Below are positions 8,674 through 17,626 of a stretch of DNA of 64,000 bases, in pieces; the stretch's first letter is position 1, and every line of letters begins with the position of its first letter. The notes under the pieces are model-generated. The model saw nothing but the letters and a program-made list of their open reading frames with translations. It searched no databases and was not told the origin of the DNA. Made by a program: the position numbers and the translations under genes. This stretch comes from Paraburkholderia caffeinitolerans (GTDB taxonomy: Bacteria; Pseudomonadota; Gammaproteobacteria; Burkholderiales; Burkholderiaceae), in NCBI RefSeq assembly GCF_902859945.1, contig NZ_CADIKL010000042.1:1-64000 (forward strand), written 5' to 3'.

Positions 8674-9627
8674 ATGGCATCTGCGATGGGACAGGGATTG
8701 CAGCATCGCACGGTGCTGCTCGATGAAGCGGTCGATGCGCTCGTGACGCGCGCGGACGGCGTCTATGTGGACGGCACGTTCGGGCGCGGCGGCCATAGTC
8801 GCGCGATTCTCGGCCGGCTTTCCGAAGCCGGCCGCCTGATTGCGTTCGACAAGGATCCGCTCGCGATCGCCACGGCTGAACAAGTGGGCGACGCGCGTTT
8901 CTCGATCGTGCATGAGAGTTTTGCTTCACTGCGCGACGCCATGGCGGCGCGCGGGGTAGGGCGTGTGTCGGGTGTGTTGTTGGACCTGGGCGTGTCGTCG
9001 CCGCAAATCGACGACCCGGAGCGGGGTTTCAGCTTCCGCGCCAATGGTCCGCTCGACATGCGGATGGACCCGACGCGCGGCGAGTCCGCTGCTGATTGGC
9101 TCGCGCGGGCCACGTTGCAGGAACTGACGGAGGTGATTCGAGATTATGGGGAAGAACGGTTTGCTTTTCAGATTGCAAAGGCGCTTGTTGCTCGCAGGGC
9201 AGAGTCCGACCGTCTCGGGCCTCTCGACAGCACGGGCGAGCTTGCCCAAATCGTGGCTAACGCCGTCAAAACCCGTGAGAAGGGTAAGGACCCGGCAACC
9301 CGCACCTTTCAGGCTATACGGATTCACGTCAATCAAGAGCTTGCGGAGCTGCAAGTCGTTCTAGAAGCAGCCATGTCGTTGCTGGAGCAGGGGGGGCGGC
9401 TCGTGGTCATCAGCTTTCATTCGCTGGAAGACCGTATCGTGAAGCGGTTCATGCAGGCGCATGCCACGGCGCCTGCGGTCGATCGCCGTTTGCCGATTCG
9501 TGCCGTCGACCTGCCCAGCCCGCCCTTGAAGCTGATCGGGCGCGTGTTCGCGAGCGACGAGGAAGTCGCCGCCAACCCGCGTGCCCGCTCGGCCGTGATG
9601 CGCACTGCGGAGCGCGTCACGCCATGA
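8674..9627 (+). CDS. rsmH: 16S rRNA m4C1402 methyltransferase RsmH
   Basis: A 317-residue SAM-dependent methyltransferase (also MraW) that methylates N4 of C1402 in the 16S rRNA decoding centre. HRTVLLDEAVDAL is the conserved N-terminus. The SAM-binding motif I is in DGTFGRGGHSR, and the late motif VVISFHSLEDRIVK is diagnostic. A second ATG four codons on (8686) is an alternative start. Length is normal. The stop overlaps the ftsL start by 4 bases (ATGA). Confidence 0.96.
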   Translation: MASAMGQGLQHRTVLLDEAVDALVTRADGVYVDGTFGRGGHSRAILGRLSEAGRLIAFDKDPLAIATAEQVGDARFSIVHESFASLRDAMAARGVGRVSGVLLDLGVSSPQIDDPERGFSFRANGPLDMRMDPTRGESAADWLARATLQELTEVIRDYGEERFAFQIAKALVARRAESDRLGPLDSTGELAQIVANAVKTREKGKDPATRTFQAIRIHVNQELAELQVVLEAAMSLLEQGGRLVVISFHSLEDRIVKRFMQAHATAPAVDRRLPIRAVDLPSPPLKLIGRVFASDEEVAANPRARSAVMRTAERVTP

Positions 9628-9986
9628 ACCGTCTGAACATTTTCCTGCTGATCGTCGTGATGGGGTGCGCGCTGTCGGTCGTCAACGCCACCAATCAGCA
9701 GCGTCAGATGTTTTTCCAGTTGCAACGCGCGCAGTCGCAGGAGCGGCAGCTTCAGCAGGACTATGCGCAGCTTCAATATCAGCAGAGCGCGTTGTCGCGG
9801 ACGTCGCGCGTCGAACAAATCGCTACCGATTCGCTCAAGATGCAGCCCGTGACGACCGGACGCACGCAATATCTGACACTCGCTCCGGGCGCGGCCAGCG
9901 CCGCGGACGCGCCGGTGCCCACGTCCGCGCCGGCCCAGGGCGCGGCCGCCACTGCCACGAAGGGCCGCCGTGGGGGTACGCGATGA
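9624..9986 (+). CDS. ftsL: Cell division protein FtsL
   Basis: A 120-residue bitopic inner-membrane protein. A short cytoplasmic tip is followed by one membrane segment (about residues 5-20) and a periplasmic coiled coil (residues 25-65, rich in Gln and Leu). The last 35 residues are Ala/Pro/Thr-rich and low in complexity. FtsL forms the FtsQLB complex that activates FtsWI. Assignment rests on topology plus the invariant position between rsmH and ftsI. ATGA overlaps on both sides show translational coupling. Confidence 0.93.
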   Translation: MNRLNIFLLIVVMGCALSVVNATNQQRQMFFQLQRAQSQERQLQQDYAQLQYQQSALSRTSRVEQIATDSLKMQPVTTGRTQYLTLAPGAASAADAPVPTSAPAQGAAATATKGRRGGTR

Positions 9987-11875
9987 AAAAAGGCAATAAC
10001 CGCAAGAGCGTCGCCTTTACCCCGAACCCCATTCTCTCGGTGCGCCTGCCGATGTGGCGCTCGAAGTTCGTCGTGTTCATGCTGTTCATGGCGTTCGTCG
10101 CGCTTGCTGCGCGGGCGTTCTGGATTCAGGGGCCCGGCAACGCGTTCTATCAGAAGCAGGGCGAGAGCCGCTATCAGCGCACGATCGAGCTGCCCGCCAC
10201 ACGCGGCCAGATTCTCGACCGCAATGGCCTCGTGCTCGCCACGAGCCTGCCCGTGCGCGCGATCTGGGCGATTCCCGAAGACGTGCCCGACGATCTCGGC
10301 GCCGACAAGCTCACGCAGCTCGGCGCGCTGCTGAACATGTCCACCAAGGAGCTGCGCAGCAAGCTCTCGGTGGACAAAACCTTCGTCTATGTGAAGCGCC
10401 AGGTGCCGATCGACGTCGCGCAGAAGGTGGTGGCGCTCGACATTCCCGGTATCTATCAGCGCAACGAGTACAAGCGCTTTTATCCCGAAGGCCAAGTCAC
10501 GGCTCACCTGATCGGCTTCACCAACGTCGAAGATGAAGGTCAGGAAGGCATCGAGCTCTCCGACCAGAAAATTCTCGCGGGCACGTCCGGGATTCGTCAC
10601 GTCATCAAGGACCGTGTGGGCCATATCGTCGAGGACGTGGACGAGACGGTCGTGCCGCATAACGGACAGGACGTCGAACTGTCGATCGACAGCAAGATTC
10701 AGTACATCGCCTATTCGAACCTGAAGGCGGCGGTGGAGAAGTTCAAGGCCAAGGCCGGCGCGGCGATGGTGGTGGACGTGCGCACGGGCGAAGTGCTCGC
10801 GCTTGTGAACTATCCCACCTACAACCCGAACGACCGCTCGCACCTCACGGGCGAGCAGTTGCGCAACCGCATCCTGACCGACGTGTTCGAGCCGGGCTCG
10901 ATCATGAAGCCGTTCACGGTCTCGCTGGCCCTGGATTTGCATCGCGTCTCGCCGACTACACTGGTGGATACGGGCGGAGGCCACTTCACGCTCGACGGCG
11001 CGACCATCACTGACGATGCCGCGTTCGGCGTGCTGACCGTGGGCGGCGTGATCCAGAAGTCGAGCAACATCGGCGCGACCAAGATCGCGATGACGCTCAA
11101 GCCCGAAGAGATGTGGAACATGTACACCAGCATCGGTCTCGGGCAGGCGCCGAAGGTCGGGTTCCCCGGCGCGGCGGCGGGTCGTCTGCGTCCGTGGAAA
11201 AGCTGGCGCCGTATCGAGCAGGCAACCATGTCGTATGGCTATGGCCTTTCGGTCTCGCTGTTCCAGCTTGCGCGCGCGTACACGGCCATTGCGCACGACG
11301 GCCAGATCCTGCCGGTGACGATCTTCCGCCACCCCGGCGACGACCAGCCCGTGGTGGGCACGCAGGTTTTCGCGCCCACTACGGCGCGCGAAGTGCGCAC
11401 GATGCTTGAGAGCGTGGTGTCGAAAGACGGCACCTCGCCGGACGCGGCGGTGCCTGGTTACCGCGTGGGCGGCAAGTCCGGCACGGCGTACAAGCACGGC
11501 CCGCATGGCTATGACCGTTCGAAGTACCGCGCGTCGTTCGTCGGCATGGCGCCGATGCCGAATCCGCGCATCGTCGTTGCGGTGTCGGTGGATGAGCCGA
11601 CGGCCGGCAGCCACTTCGGCGGCGCGGTCTCGGGCCCGGTGTTCTCGGGCATCGTCGGCGACACGCTGCGCACGCTCAACGTGCCGCCCGACATGCCGGT
11701 CAAGCAACTCGTGGTCTCCGACGACAGCGCTTCGGCGCCTGCTGTCGCCAATGCGCCGTCCGCGCCTGCCGCTACCGTGAAGCACGCCGCGGTGCCGGCA
11801 AGCAAGAGCCCCGTCGGCGCCCGTCATATGACCGTCGCCGACAACGCGAAAAACCGTCCCGGAGTCGTCCGATGA
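9983..11875 (+). CDS. ftsI: Septal peptidoglycan transpeptidase FtsI (PBP3)
   Basis: A 630-residue class B penicillin-binding protein that cross-links septal peptidoglycan with FtsW. One N-terminal membrane anchor (about residues 28-48) is followed by the pedestal domain (RGQILDRNG motif) and a C-terminal transpeptidase. The acyl-serine is Ser306 in GSIMKP, followed by SSN near residue 360 and KSGTA starting at Lys498. The start at 9983 is chosen because it keeps the ATGA overlap with ftsL. After the catalytic domain comes a tail of about 50 residues rich in Ala, Pro and Val, probably disordered. The stop overlaps murE. Confidence 0.97.
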   Translation: MKKGNNRKSVAFTPNPILSVRLPMWRSKFVVFMLFMAFVALAARAFWIQGPGNAFYQKQGESRYQRTIELPATRGQILDRNGLVLATSLPVRAIWAIPEDVPDDLGADKLTQLGALLNMSTKELRSKLSVDKTFVYVKRQVPIDVAQKVVALDIPGIYQRNEYKRFYPEGQVTAHLIGFTNVEDEGQEGIELSDQKILAGTSGIRHVIKDRVGHIVEDVDETVVPHNGQDVELSIDSKIQYIAYSNLKAAVEKFKAKAGAAMVVDVRTGEVLALVNYPTYNPNDRSHLTGEQLRNRILTDVFEPGSIMKPFTVSLALDLHRVSPTTLVDTGGGHFTLDGATITDDAAFGVLTVGGVIQKSSNIGATKIAMTLKPEEMWNMYTSIGLGQAPKVGFPGAAAGRLRPWKSWRRIEQATMSYGYGLSVSLFQLARAYTAIAHDGQILPVTIFRHPGDDQPVVGTQVFAPTTAREVRTMLESVVSKDGTSPDAAVPGYRVGGKSGTAYKHGPHGYDRSKYRASFVGMAPMPNPRIVVAVSVDEPTAGSHFGGAVSGPVFSGIVGDTLRTLNVPPDMPVKQLVVSDDSASAPAVANAPSAPAATVKHAAVPASKSPVGARHMTVADNAKNRPGVVR

Positions 11876-13437
11876 GCGCCACGCGCACCCAGCATCCCGC
11901 GCACAGGCAGATCGCGGACGCGCTCGCGTGGCTGCGCGCGCGCGTGGCGCCCGAAGCCAACCTGCACGCCGACACGCGCTCGCTCCAGGCGGGCGACGTG
12001 TTTCTCGCCTATGCCGTGGAAGGCGCCGACAACCGCTCGCATATCGAAAGCGCCCTCGCGCGCGGCGCGGCGGCGATTGTCTATCAGCCGGAAGGCTATG
12101 CGGGTTCGTTCGACGCTGCGCAGGCGCAAAACGCGCTCGCCGTGCCGCAGCTCGACGTGCTTGCGGGCGAGATCGCGAGTGGCTGGTACGGCAACCCGAG
12201 CGACGCCATGCTCGTGGTCGGCGTGACCGGCACGAACGGCAAGACTTCATGCAGCCAGTGGGTTGCCTCGGCGCTTACGGCGATCGGCCAGAAGTGCGCC
12301 ATCGTCGGCACGCTCGGCAGCGGCTTTCCGGGCCAGCTCGTGCATACCGGCTTCACGACGCCCGACGCCGCGCAGTTGCAGCGCTCGCTCGCGCAACTGC
12401 GTAAGGAAGGCGCGCAGGCCGTGGCGATGGAAGTCTCGTCGCACGCGCTGCACCAGGGCCGTGTGAACGGCACCTCGTTCAACATCGCGATCTTCACGAA
12501 TCTCACGCAGGACCACCTCGATTACCACCATACCTTCGAAGCCTACGAGGCAGCGAAGGCGCGCCTGTTTACGTGGCCGGGCCTGCACGCTGCGGTGATC
12601 AACGCCGACGACGCGGCAGGCCAGCGCCTGCTGGCGGCCACGCGCGGCAAGCAACGCTCGATTGCCTACGGTGTAGCGACGACTGCCGCCGACCTGAGCG
12701 CCGCCGATGCCTGGCTGCGCGCGGCCGACGTGCGCGCGACCGCCACGGGCACGGCGTTCCATCTGGAAACGTCGGACTGGGGCGAAGCGAACGTCGAGGT
12801 GCAGACGCTCGGTCTCTTCAATGTGAGCAACCTGCTGGGCGTGCTCGGCGCGCTGCTCGCGGCGAATGTGCCGCTCGTCGCCGCGCTCAACGAAATCGCG
12901 AAGCTGCAGCCGGTGAATGGCCGCATGGAGCGTCTGGGCGGGCGCGCGGATCACGATGAGCCGCTCGTCGTGATCGATTACGCGCACACGCCCGATGCGC
13001 TCGAAAAGACGCTCGACGCGCTGCGCCCGATGGCGGCGGCGCGCGGCGGCCAACTCGTCTGTATGTTCGGCTGCGGCGGCGACCGCGACGCCACCAAGCG
13101 TCCGCTGATGGGCGCGATCGCCGAGCGTCTGGCCGACCAGGTCGTTGTTACGAGCGACAACCCGCGCAGCGAATCACCGGCGTCGATCATCGACCAGATC
13201 GCGGCCGGCATGCGTGAGCCCGTAAAGGCGCGCCGCATCGAGGACCGCGCGAGCGCGATCCTGCAGGCGGTGCGCGGGGCGGCGAAGGAAGACGTCGTCG
13301 TGCTGGCCGGCAAGGGGCACGAGGCAACTCAGGAAATCATGGGCAAGAAGCGCGCGTTCTCGGATCAGGACCACGCGCGGCTTGCTCTCGCAGCCCGCCC
13401 GACTTCGGATCGGCATGGGCGCGGAGGCGGTGAATGA
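11872..13437 (+). CDS. murE: UDP-MurNAc-tripeptide ligase MurE (meso-DAP adding)
   Basis: A 521-residue cytoplasmic Mur ligase that adds meso-diaminopimelate to UDP-MurNAc-L-Ala-D-Glu with ATP. The P-loop GVTGTNGKTS is near residue 120, and the central domain has the TNLTQDHLDYH motif. The DNPR motif (TSDNPRSESP), which recognises meso-DAP rather than lysine, is present in the C-terminal domain. ATGA overlaps on both sides. Confidence 0.97.
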   Translation: MSATRTQHPAHRQIADALAWLRARVAPEANLHADTRSLQAGDVFLAYAVEGADNRSHIESALARGAAAIVYQPEGYAGSFDAAQAQNALAVPQLDVLAGEIASGWYGNPSDAMLVVGVTGTNGKTSCSQWVASALTAIGQKCAIVGTLGSGFPGQLVHTGFTTPDAAQLQRSLAQLRKEGAQAVAMEVSSHALHQGRVNGTSFNIAIFTNLTQDHLDYHHTFEAYEAAKARLFTWPGLHAAVINADDAAGQRLLAATRGKQRSIAYGVATTAADLSAADAWLRAADVRATATGTAFHLETSDWGEANVEVQTLGLFNVSNLLGVLGALLAANVPLVAALNEIAKLQPVNGRMERLGGRADHDEPLVVIDYAHTPDALEKTLDALRPMAAARGGQLVCMFGCGGDRDATKRPLMGAIAERLADQVVVTSDNPRSESPASIIDQIAAGMREPVKARRIEDRASAILQAVRGAAKEDVVVLAGKGHEATQEIMGKKRAFSDQDHARLALAARPTSDRHGRGGGE

Positions 13438-14870
13438 CCATGCTTACCCTGCGCGAAGCAGCGGCGCTGATTCCCGGCGCGAGCGTTCTCGGCGACGAGA
13501 ACGCAACGTTCGAGCGTATCGCAACCGACAGCCGCACGGCTGGCCCCGGCGATCTCTTCGTTGCGCTCAAGGGCGACCGTTTCGACGCGCATGACTTTCT
13601 GTCCGAAGTGGCGGGCCGTCATGTGAGCGCGGCGCTCGTGTCGCGCAGCCCTGGCGACTGGCGCATGCCGGCGCTGCGCGTGGACGACACGCGTACGGCG
13701 CTCGGCGCGCTTGCACTCGGCTGGCGCCGTCGTTTCGCGATGCCGCTCGTCGCGGTCACGGGCAGCAACGGCAAGACCACGGTCAAGGAGATGATCGCGT
13801 CGATCTTCGCTGCGGCCGTGGGCGAAGACGCACGGCTCGCGACCGCGGGCAATTTGAACAACGACATCGGCGTGCCGCTCACGCTGTTGCGCCTTAATGC
13901 TGCGCACAAGCTGGCGGTGGTCGAACTCGGCATGAATCATCCGAACGAGACGGAGCTGCTCGCGAAGTTCGCCGAGCCCACCGTCGCGGTCGTGAACAAC
14001 GCACAGCGCGAGCACCAGGAATTCATGGCGACGGTCGAAGCCGTCGCGCTCGAGCACGCGAGTGTGATCCACGCGCTCAAGCCCGAAGGCACGGCAGTGT
14101 TTCCCGCTGACGACGCCTATGCGGGCATCTGGCGCGTGGCGGCCACGGGCTCGAAGGTGCTCGACTTCGCACTGCATACGGACGAGCGTGCGGTTGAGGC
14201 GGCAGTGACGGGCAAGCATGTGGCCAGTGCAAACAACAGCGCCAGCGCAAACCGGCTCGCGATCGCCACGCCTGAAGGCCAGTTCGAAGTGGAGCTGCAG
14301 GTGCTCGGCGCGCACAACGCGCACAACGCACTCGCGGCCACTGCTGCGGCGCTTGCGGCTGGTGTTTCGCTCGACGCGATCCGCCGTGGCCTTGAAGCGT
14401 TTCAACCCGTGAAGGGCCGCTTGCAGGTCAAATGTGCAGCGCTTGGGGAACTCGCGGGCGCGCTGGTGATCGATGACACCTACAACGCGAACCCTGACTC
14501 CGTGCGTGCGGCCGTGGATGTGCTGGCCTCGCATGCGTCGCCGCGCGTACTGGTGCTCGGCGACATGGGCGAAGTCGGCGAAGACGGTCCTGCGTTCCAC
14601 CGCGAAGTGGGCGCATACGCGAAGGAGCGCGGCATCGACGCGCTCTATACGCTCGGCGAAGCCGCGCGCGACAGCTCGGCGGCATTCGGCGCGAACGCGC
14701 TGCACGCCGCTGGTGTCCCCGAGCTGGTTCGCGCCCTTGCCGGCGCCGGTTACGGCGCGGGTGCAACGATCCTCGTGAAAGGCTCGCGCTTCATGCAGAT
14801 GGAGCGCGTGGTGGCCGCCCTCACGAACCCGCAACTTTCCGCACCGGACGCGGCGTCCGGCGCGCACTGA
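13434..14870 (+). CDS. murF: UDP-MurNAc-tripeptide:D-Ala-D-Ala ligase MurF
   Basis: A 478-residue cytoplasmic Mur ligase that completes the UDP-MurNAc-pentapeptide. The P-loop VTGSNGKTTVKEM lies near residue 105, with DDTYNANPDS in the C-terminal domain. The N-terminal domain has FVALKGDRFDAHDF, typical of MurF. The start overlaps the murE stop; mraY follows after 20 bases. Length is slightly above E. coli MurF. Confidence 0.97.
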   Translation: MTMLTLREAAALIPGASVLGDENATFERIATDSRTAGPGDLFVALKGDRFDAHDFLSEVAGRHVSAALVSRSPGDWRMPALRVDDTRTALGALALGWRRRFAMPLVAVTGSNGKTTVKEMIASIFAAAVGEDARLATAGNLNNDIGVPLTLLRLNAAHKLAVVELGMNHPNETELLAKFAEPTVAVVNNAQREHQEFMATVEAVALEHASVIHALKPEGTAVFPADDAYAGIWRVAATGSKVLDFALHTDERAVEAAVTGKHVASANNSASANRLAIATPEGQFEVELQVLGAHNAHNALAATAAALAAGVSLDAIRRGLEAFQPVKGRLQVKCAALGELAGALVIDDTYNANPDSVRAAVDVLASHASPRVLVLGDMGEVGEDGPAFHREVGAYAKERGIDALYTLGEAARDSSAAFGANALHAAGVPELVRALAGAGYGAGATILVKGSRFMQMERVVAALTNPQLSAPDAASGAH

Positions 14871-14890
14871 AATTCGAAGGAAAACAAGGC

Positions 14891-16060
14891 ATGCTACTGG
14901 CGCTGGCGCAATGGCTGCAGAATGACGCAAGCTTCTTGCGCGTGTTCAGTTATCTGACGTTCCGTGCGGTGATGGCCACCATCACCGCGATGGCGATCGG
15001 GCTTTTCCTCGGCCCGTGGGTCATCCGTAAGCTCACCGAAATGAAGGTCGGCCAGGCGGTGCGCACGGACGGCCCGCAGACCCACCTCGTGAAGTCGGGC
15101 ACGCCCACCATGGGCGGCGTGCTCATCCTGCTGGGCATCGCCGTGGCCACGCTGCTGTGGGGCGATCTCACGAACCGCTTCATCTGGATCGTGATGCTCG
15201 TGACCTTCGGCTTCGGCGCGATCGGCTGGGTCGACGACTATCGCAAGGTCGTCTACAAGGACCCGCGCGGCATGTCCTCGCGCGAGAAGTACTTCTGGCA
15301 GTCGGTGATCGGCCTGTTCGCCGCGGTGTATCTCGCGTTCAGCGTGTCCGAGGCGAGCAACGTGCGCGTGTTCGACCTCTTCATGGCCTGGGTGCGCAGC
15401 GGCCTCTCGATGGGCCTACCCGCGCGCGCGGACCTCTTGCTGCCGTTCCTCAAGTCGATCAGCTATCCGCTCGGCGTGTGGGGCTTCATCGCGCTCACGT
15501 ATTTCGTGATCGTCGGCGCGAGCAACGCCGTGAACCTCACCGATGGCCTCGACGGCCTCGTGATCATGCCGGTCGTGCTCGTGGGCGCGTCGCTCGGCGT
15601 GTTCGCCTACGTGATGGGCAGTTCGGTCTACTCGAAATATCTGCTGTTCCCGCACATTCCCGGCGCGGGCGAACTGCTGATTTTCTGCTCGGCGATGGGC
15701 GGGGCAGGGCTCGCCTTCCTCTGGTTTAACACGTATCCGGCGCAGGTGTTCATGGGCGACGTGGGCGCGCTCGCGCTCGGCGGCGCGCTCGGCACCATCG
15801 CGGTGATCGTGCGCCAGGAAATCGTGCTCTTCATCATGGGCGGCATTTTCGTGGCCGAAACGCTTTCCGTGATGCTGCAGGTCACCTGGTTCAAGTACAC
15901 GAAGAAACGTTATGGCGAAGGGCGCCGCATCTTCAAGATGGCGCCGCTGCATCACCATTTCGAGCTGTCCGGCTGGAAAGAGACGCAGGTGGTCGTGCGC
16001 TTCTGGGTCATCACGCTGATGCTGTGCCTGATCGGCCTGTCGACTTTGAAGCTGCGTTGA
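14891..16060 (+). CDS. mraY: Phospho-MurNAc-pentapeptide transferase MraY
   Basis: A 389-residue inner-membrane enzyme with about ten membrane segments. It joins phospho-MurNAc-pentapeptide to undecaprenyl phosphate to make lipid I. Catalytic and Mg-binding motifs are visible: GWVDDYRK (double Asp), NLTDGLDGL, and the loop MAPLHHHFELSGW. GTPTMGG is also typical. A GAAGGAA Shine-Dalgarno sequence precedes the ATG. Confidence 0.97.
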   Translation: MLLALAQWLQNDASFLRVFSYLTFRAVMATITAMAIGLFLGPWVIRKLTEMKVGQAVRTDGPQTHLVKSGTPTMGGVLILLGIAVATLLWGDLTNRFIWIVMLVTFGFGAIGWVDDYRKVVYKDPRGMSSREKYFWQSVIGLFAAVYLAFSVSEASNVRVFDLFMAWVRSGLSMGLPARADLLLPFLKSISYPLGVWGFIALTYFVIVGASNAVNLTDGLDGLVIMPVVLVGASLGVFAYVMGSSVYSKYLLFPHIPGAGELLIFCSAMGGAGLAFLWFNTYPAQVFMGDVGALALGGALGTIAVIVRQEIVLFIMGGIFVAETLSVMLQVTWFKYTKKRYGEGRRIFKMAPLHHHFELSGWKETQVVVRFWVITLMLCLIGLSTLKLR

Positions 16061-16096
16061 TCGGCACTCCATCAAGGTAAGAAAGGGAAGCAAGCG

Positions 16097-17626
16097 ATGT
16101 TTGGCGAGAAGTTTCGGGATCAGCAAAAGCCGATGGTGCTCGTGCTGGGACTCGGCGAATCGGGTTTGGCGATGGCGCGCTGGTGTGCGCGCCATGGCGC
16201 TCGCCTGCGCGTCGCTGACACGCGCGAAGCGCCCCCCGGGTTGGCCAAACTCGTGCCCGAACTTGCCGCGCGCGGCATCGAAGCGGACTTCATCGGCGGC
16301 CCGTTCTCCACGGCGCTGCTCGATGGCGTCGAACTCGTCGCCATCAGCCCGGGCCTCTCGCCGCTCGCCGCCGACCTCGTGCCGCTGATTGCCGCCGCTC
16401 GCGAACGCGGCATCGAAGTCTGGGGTGAACTCGAACTCTTCGCGCAGGCACTGCGCCATCTCGGCGAGAGCGGTTACGCGCCGAAGGTGCTCGCCATCAC
16501 GGGCACCAACGGCAAAACCACCACCACGAGCCTGACGGGCATGCTTTGCGAGCGCGCGGGCAAGACCGTGGCGGTAGCCGGCAACATTAGCCCGGCGATG
16601 CTCGACAAGCTCGCCGAGGCCATCGACAACACCGCGCTGCCCGATGTCTGGGTGCTCGAACTCTCGAGCTTCCAGCTGGAGACGGCGCACAGCTTCGCAC
16701 CCAACGCGGCGGCGGTTCTCAACATCACGCAGGACCATCTCGACTGGCACGGCGGCATCGACGCCTACGCGGCCGCGAAGGGCCGCATCTTCGGCGCGCA
16801 GACCACGCGTGTGCTCAACCGCGACGACGCGCGCGTGATGTCGCTCGCGAGCGTGCAACAGAGCGGCGACGCGAAGGTCGTGACCTTTGGCCTCGATGAG
16901 CCGCGGCGCGAGGGCGACTATGGCATCTCGCGCGATAACGGCATGTTGTGGCTCGTGGCGGCTCACGACCGCGACGCCATGGACGAGCCTGTCTCCCCGC
17001 GCCGGCGCAAGCAGCTCGACGCCGCGCCCGTGAATCTCACGATGAAGCGCTTGATGCCCGCAGACGCGCTGCGCATTCGCGGCCTGCACAACGCGGCGAA
17101 CGCGCTTGCGGCATTCGCGCTTGCACGCGCGATCGATCTGACGCCGGCGGCGCTCTTGCATGGTCTGCGCGAGTATCGCGGCGAGCCGCATCGCGTGGAA
17201 TTGATCGCGTCGATCGAGGGCATCGACTATGTGGACGACAGCAAGGGCACCAACGTCGGCGCGACGGTAGCGGCGCTCGACGGCCTTGCACAGCGCGCGG
17301 TGCTGATCGCGGGCGGCGATGGCAAGGGCCAGGACTTCGAGCCGCTCGCGGCACCCGTGGCGCGCTGGTGCCGCGCGGTGGTGCTGATCGGCCGCGATGC
17401 ACCGCAGATTCGCGCGGCGCTCGAAAGTACGGGCGTCGCGCTCACCGACCACGCCACGCTGGAAGACGCCACGCGCGCGGCCACGGCGCTCGCCGAGCCG
17501 GGCGACGTCGTGCTGCTTTCGCCGGCGTGCGCGAGCTTCGACATGTTCAAGGGCTATGCCCATCGCGCGGCCGTGTTCCGCGACACGGTGGAAGAAATCG
17601 CCGCAGAACGGGGGACGATGATATGA
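16097..17626 (+). CDS. murD: UDP-MurNAc-L-Ala:D-Glu ligase MurD
   Basis: A 509-residue cytoplasmic Mur ligase that adds D-glutamate to UDP-MurNAc-L-Ala. The Rossmann N-terminus has LGLGESGLAMARW. The P-loop AITGTNGKTTTT is followed by NITQDHLDWHGG and, late, YVDDSKGTN and PACASFDMFKGY. It is longer than E. coli MurD (438) because of extra segments, notably around residues 285-320 (EPVSPRRRKQ). This is common in Burkholderiales as far as I know. The stop overlaps ftsW by ATGA. Confidence 0.96.
   Translation: MFGEKFRDQQKPMVLVLGLGESGLAMARWCARHGARLRVADTREAPPGLAKLVPELAARGIEADFIGGPFSTALLDGVELVAISPGLSPLAADLVPLIAAARERGIEVWGELELFAQALRHLGESGYAPKVLAITGTNGKTTTTSLTGMLCERAGKTVAVAGNISPAMLDKLAEAIDNTALPDVWVLELSSFQLETAHSFAPNAAAVLNITQDHLDWHGGIDAYAAAKGRIFGAQTTRVLNRDDARVMSLASVQQSGDAKVVTFGLDEPRREGDYGISRDNGMLWLVAAHDRDAMDEPVSPRRRKQLDAAPVNLTMKRLMPADALRIRGLHNAANALAAFALARAIDLTPAALLHGLREYRGEPHRVELIASIEGIDYVDDSKGTNVGATVAALDGLAQRAVLIAGGDGKGQDFEPLAAPVARWCRAVVLIGRDAPQIRAALESTGVALTDHATLEDATRAATALAEPGDVVLLSPACASFDMFKGYAHRAAVFRDTVEEIAAERGTMI

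Noticed and set aside
9779..12250. 823-codon open frame antisense to ftsL-ftsI-murE
   Set aside because: Runs opposite three certain genes, is Arg/Ala/His-rich with no family motifs; typical shadow frame in high-GC DNA.
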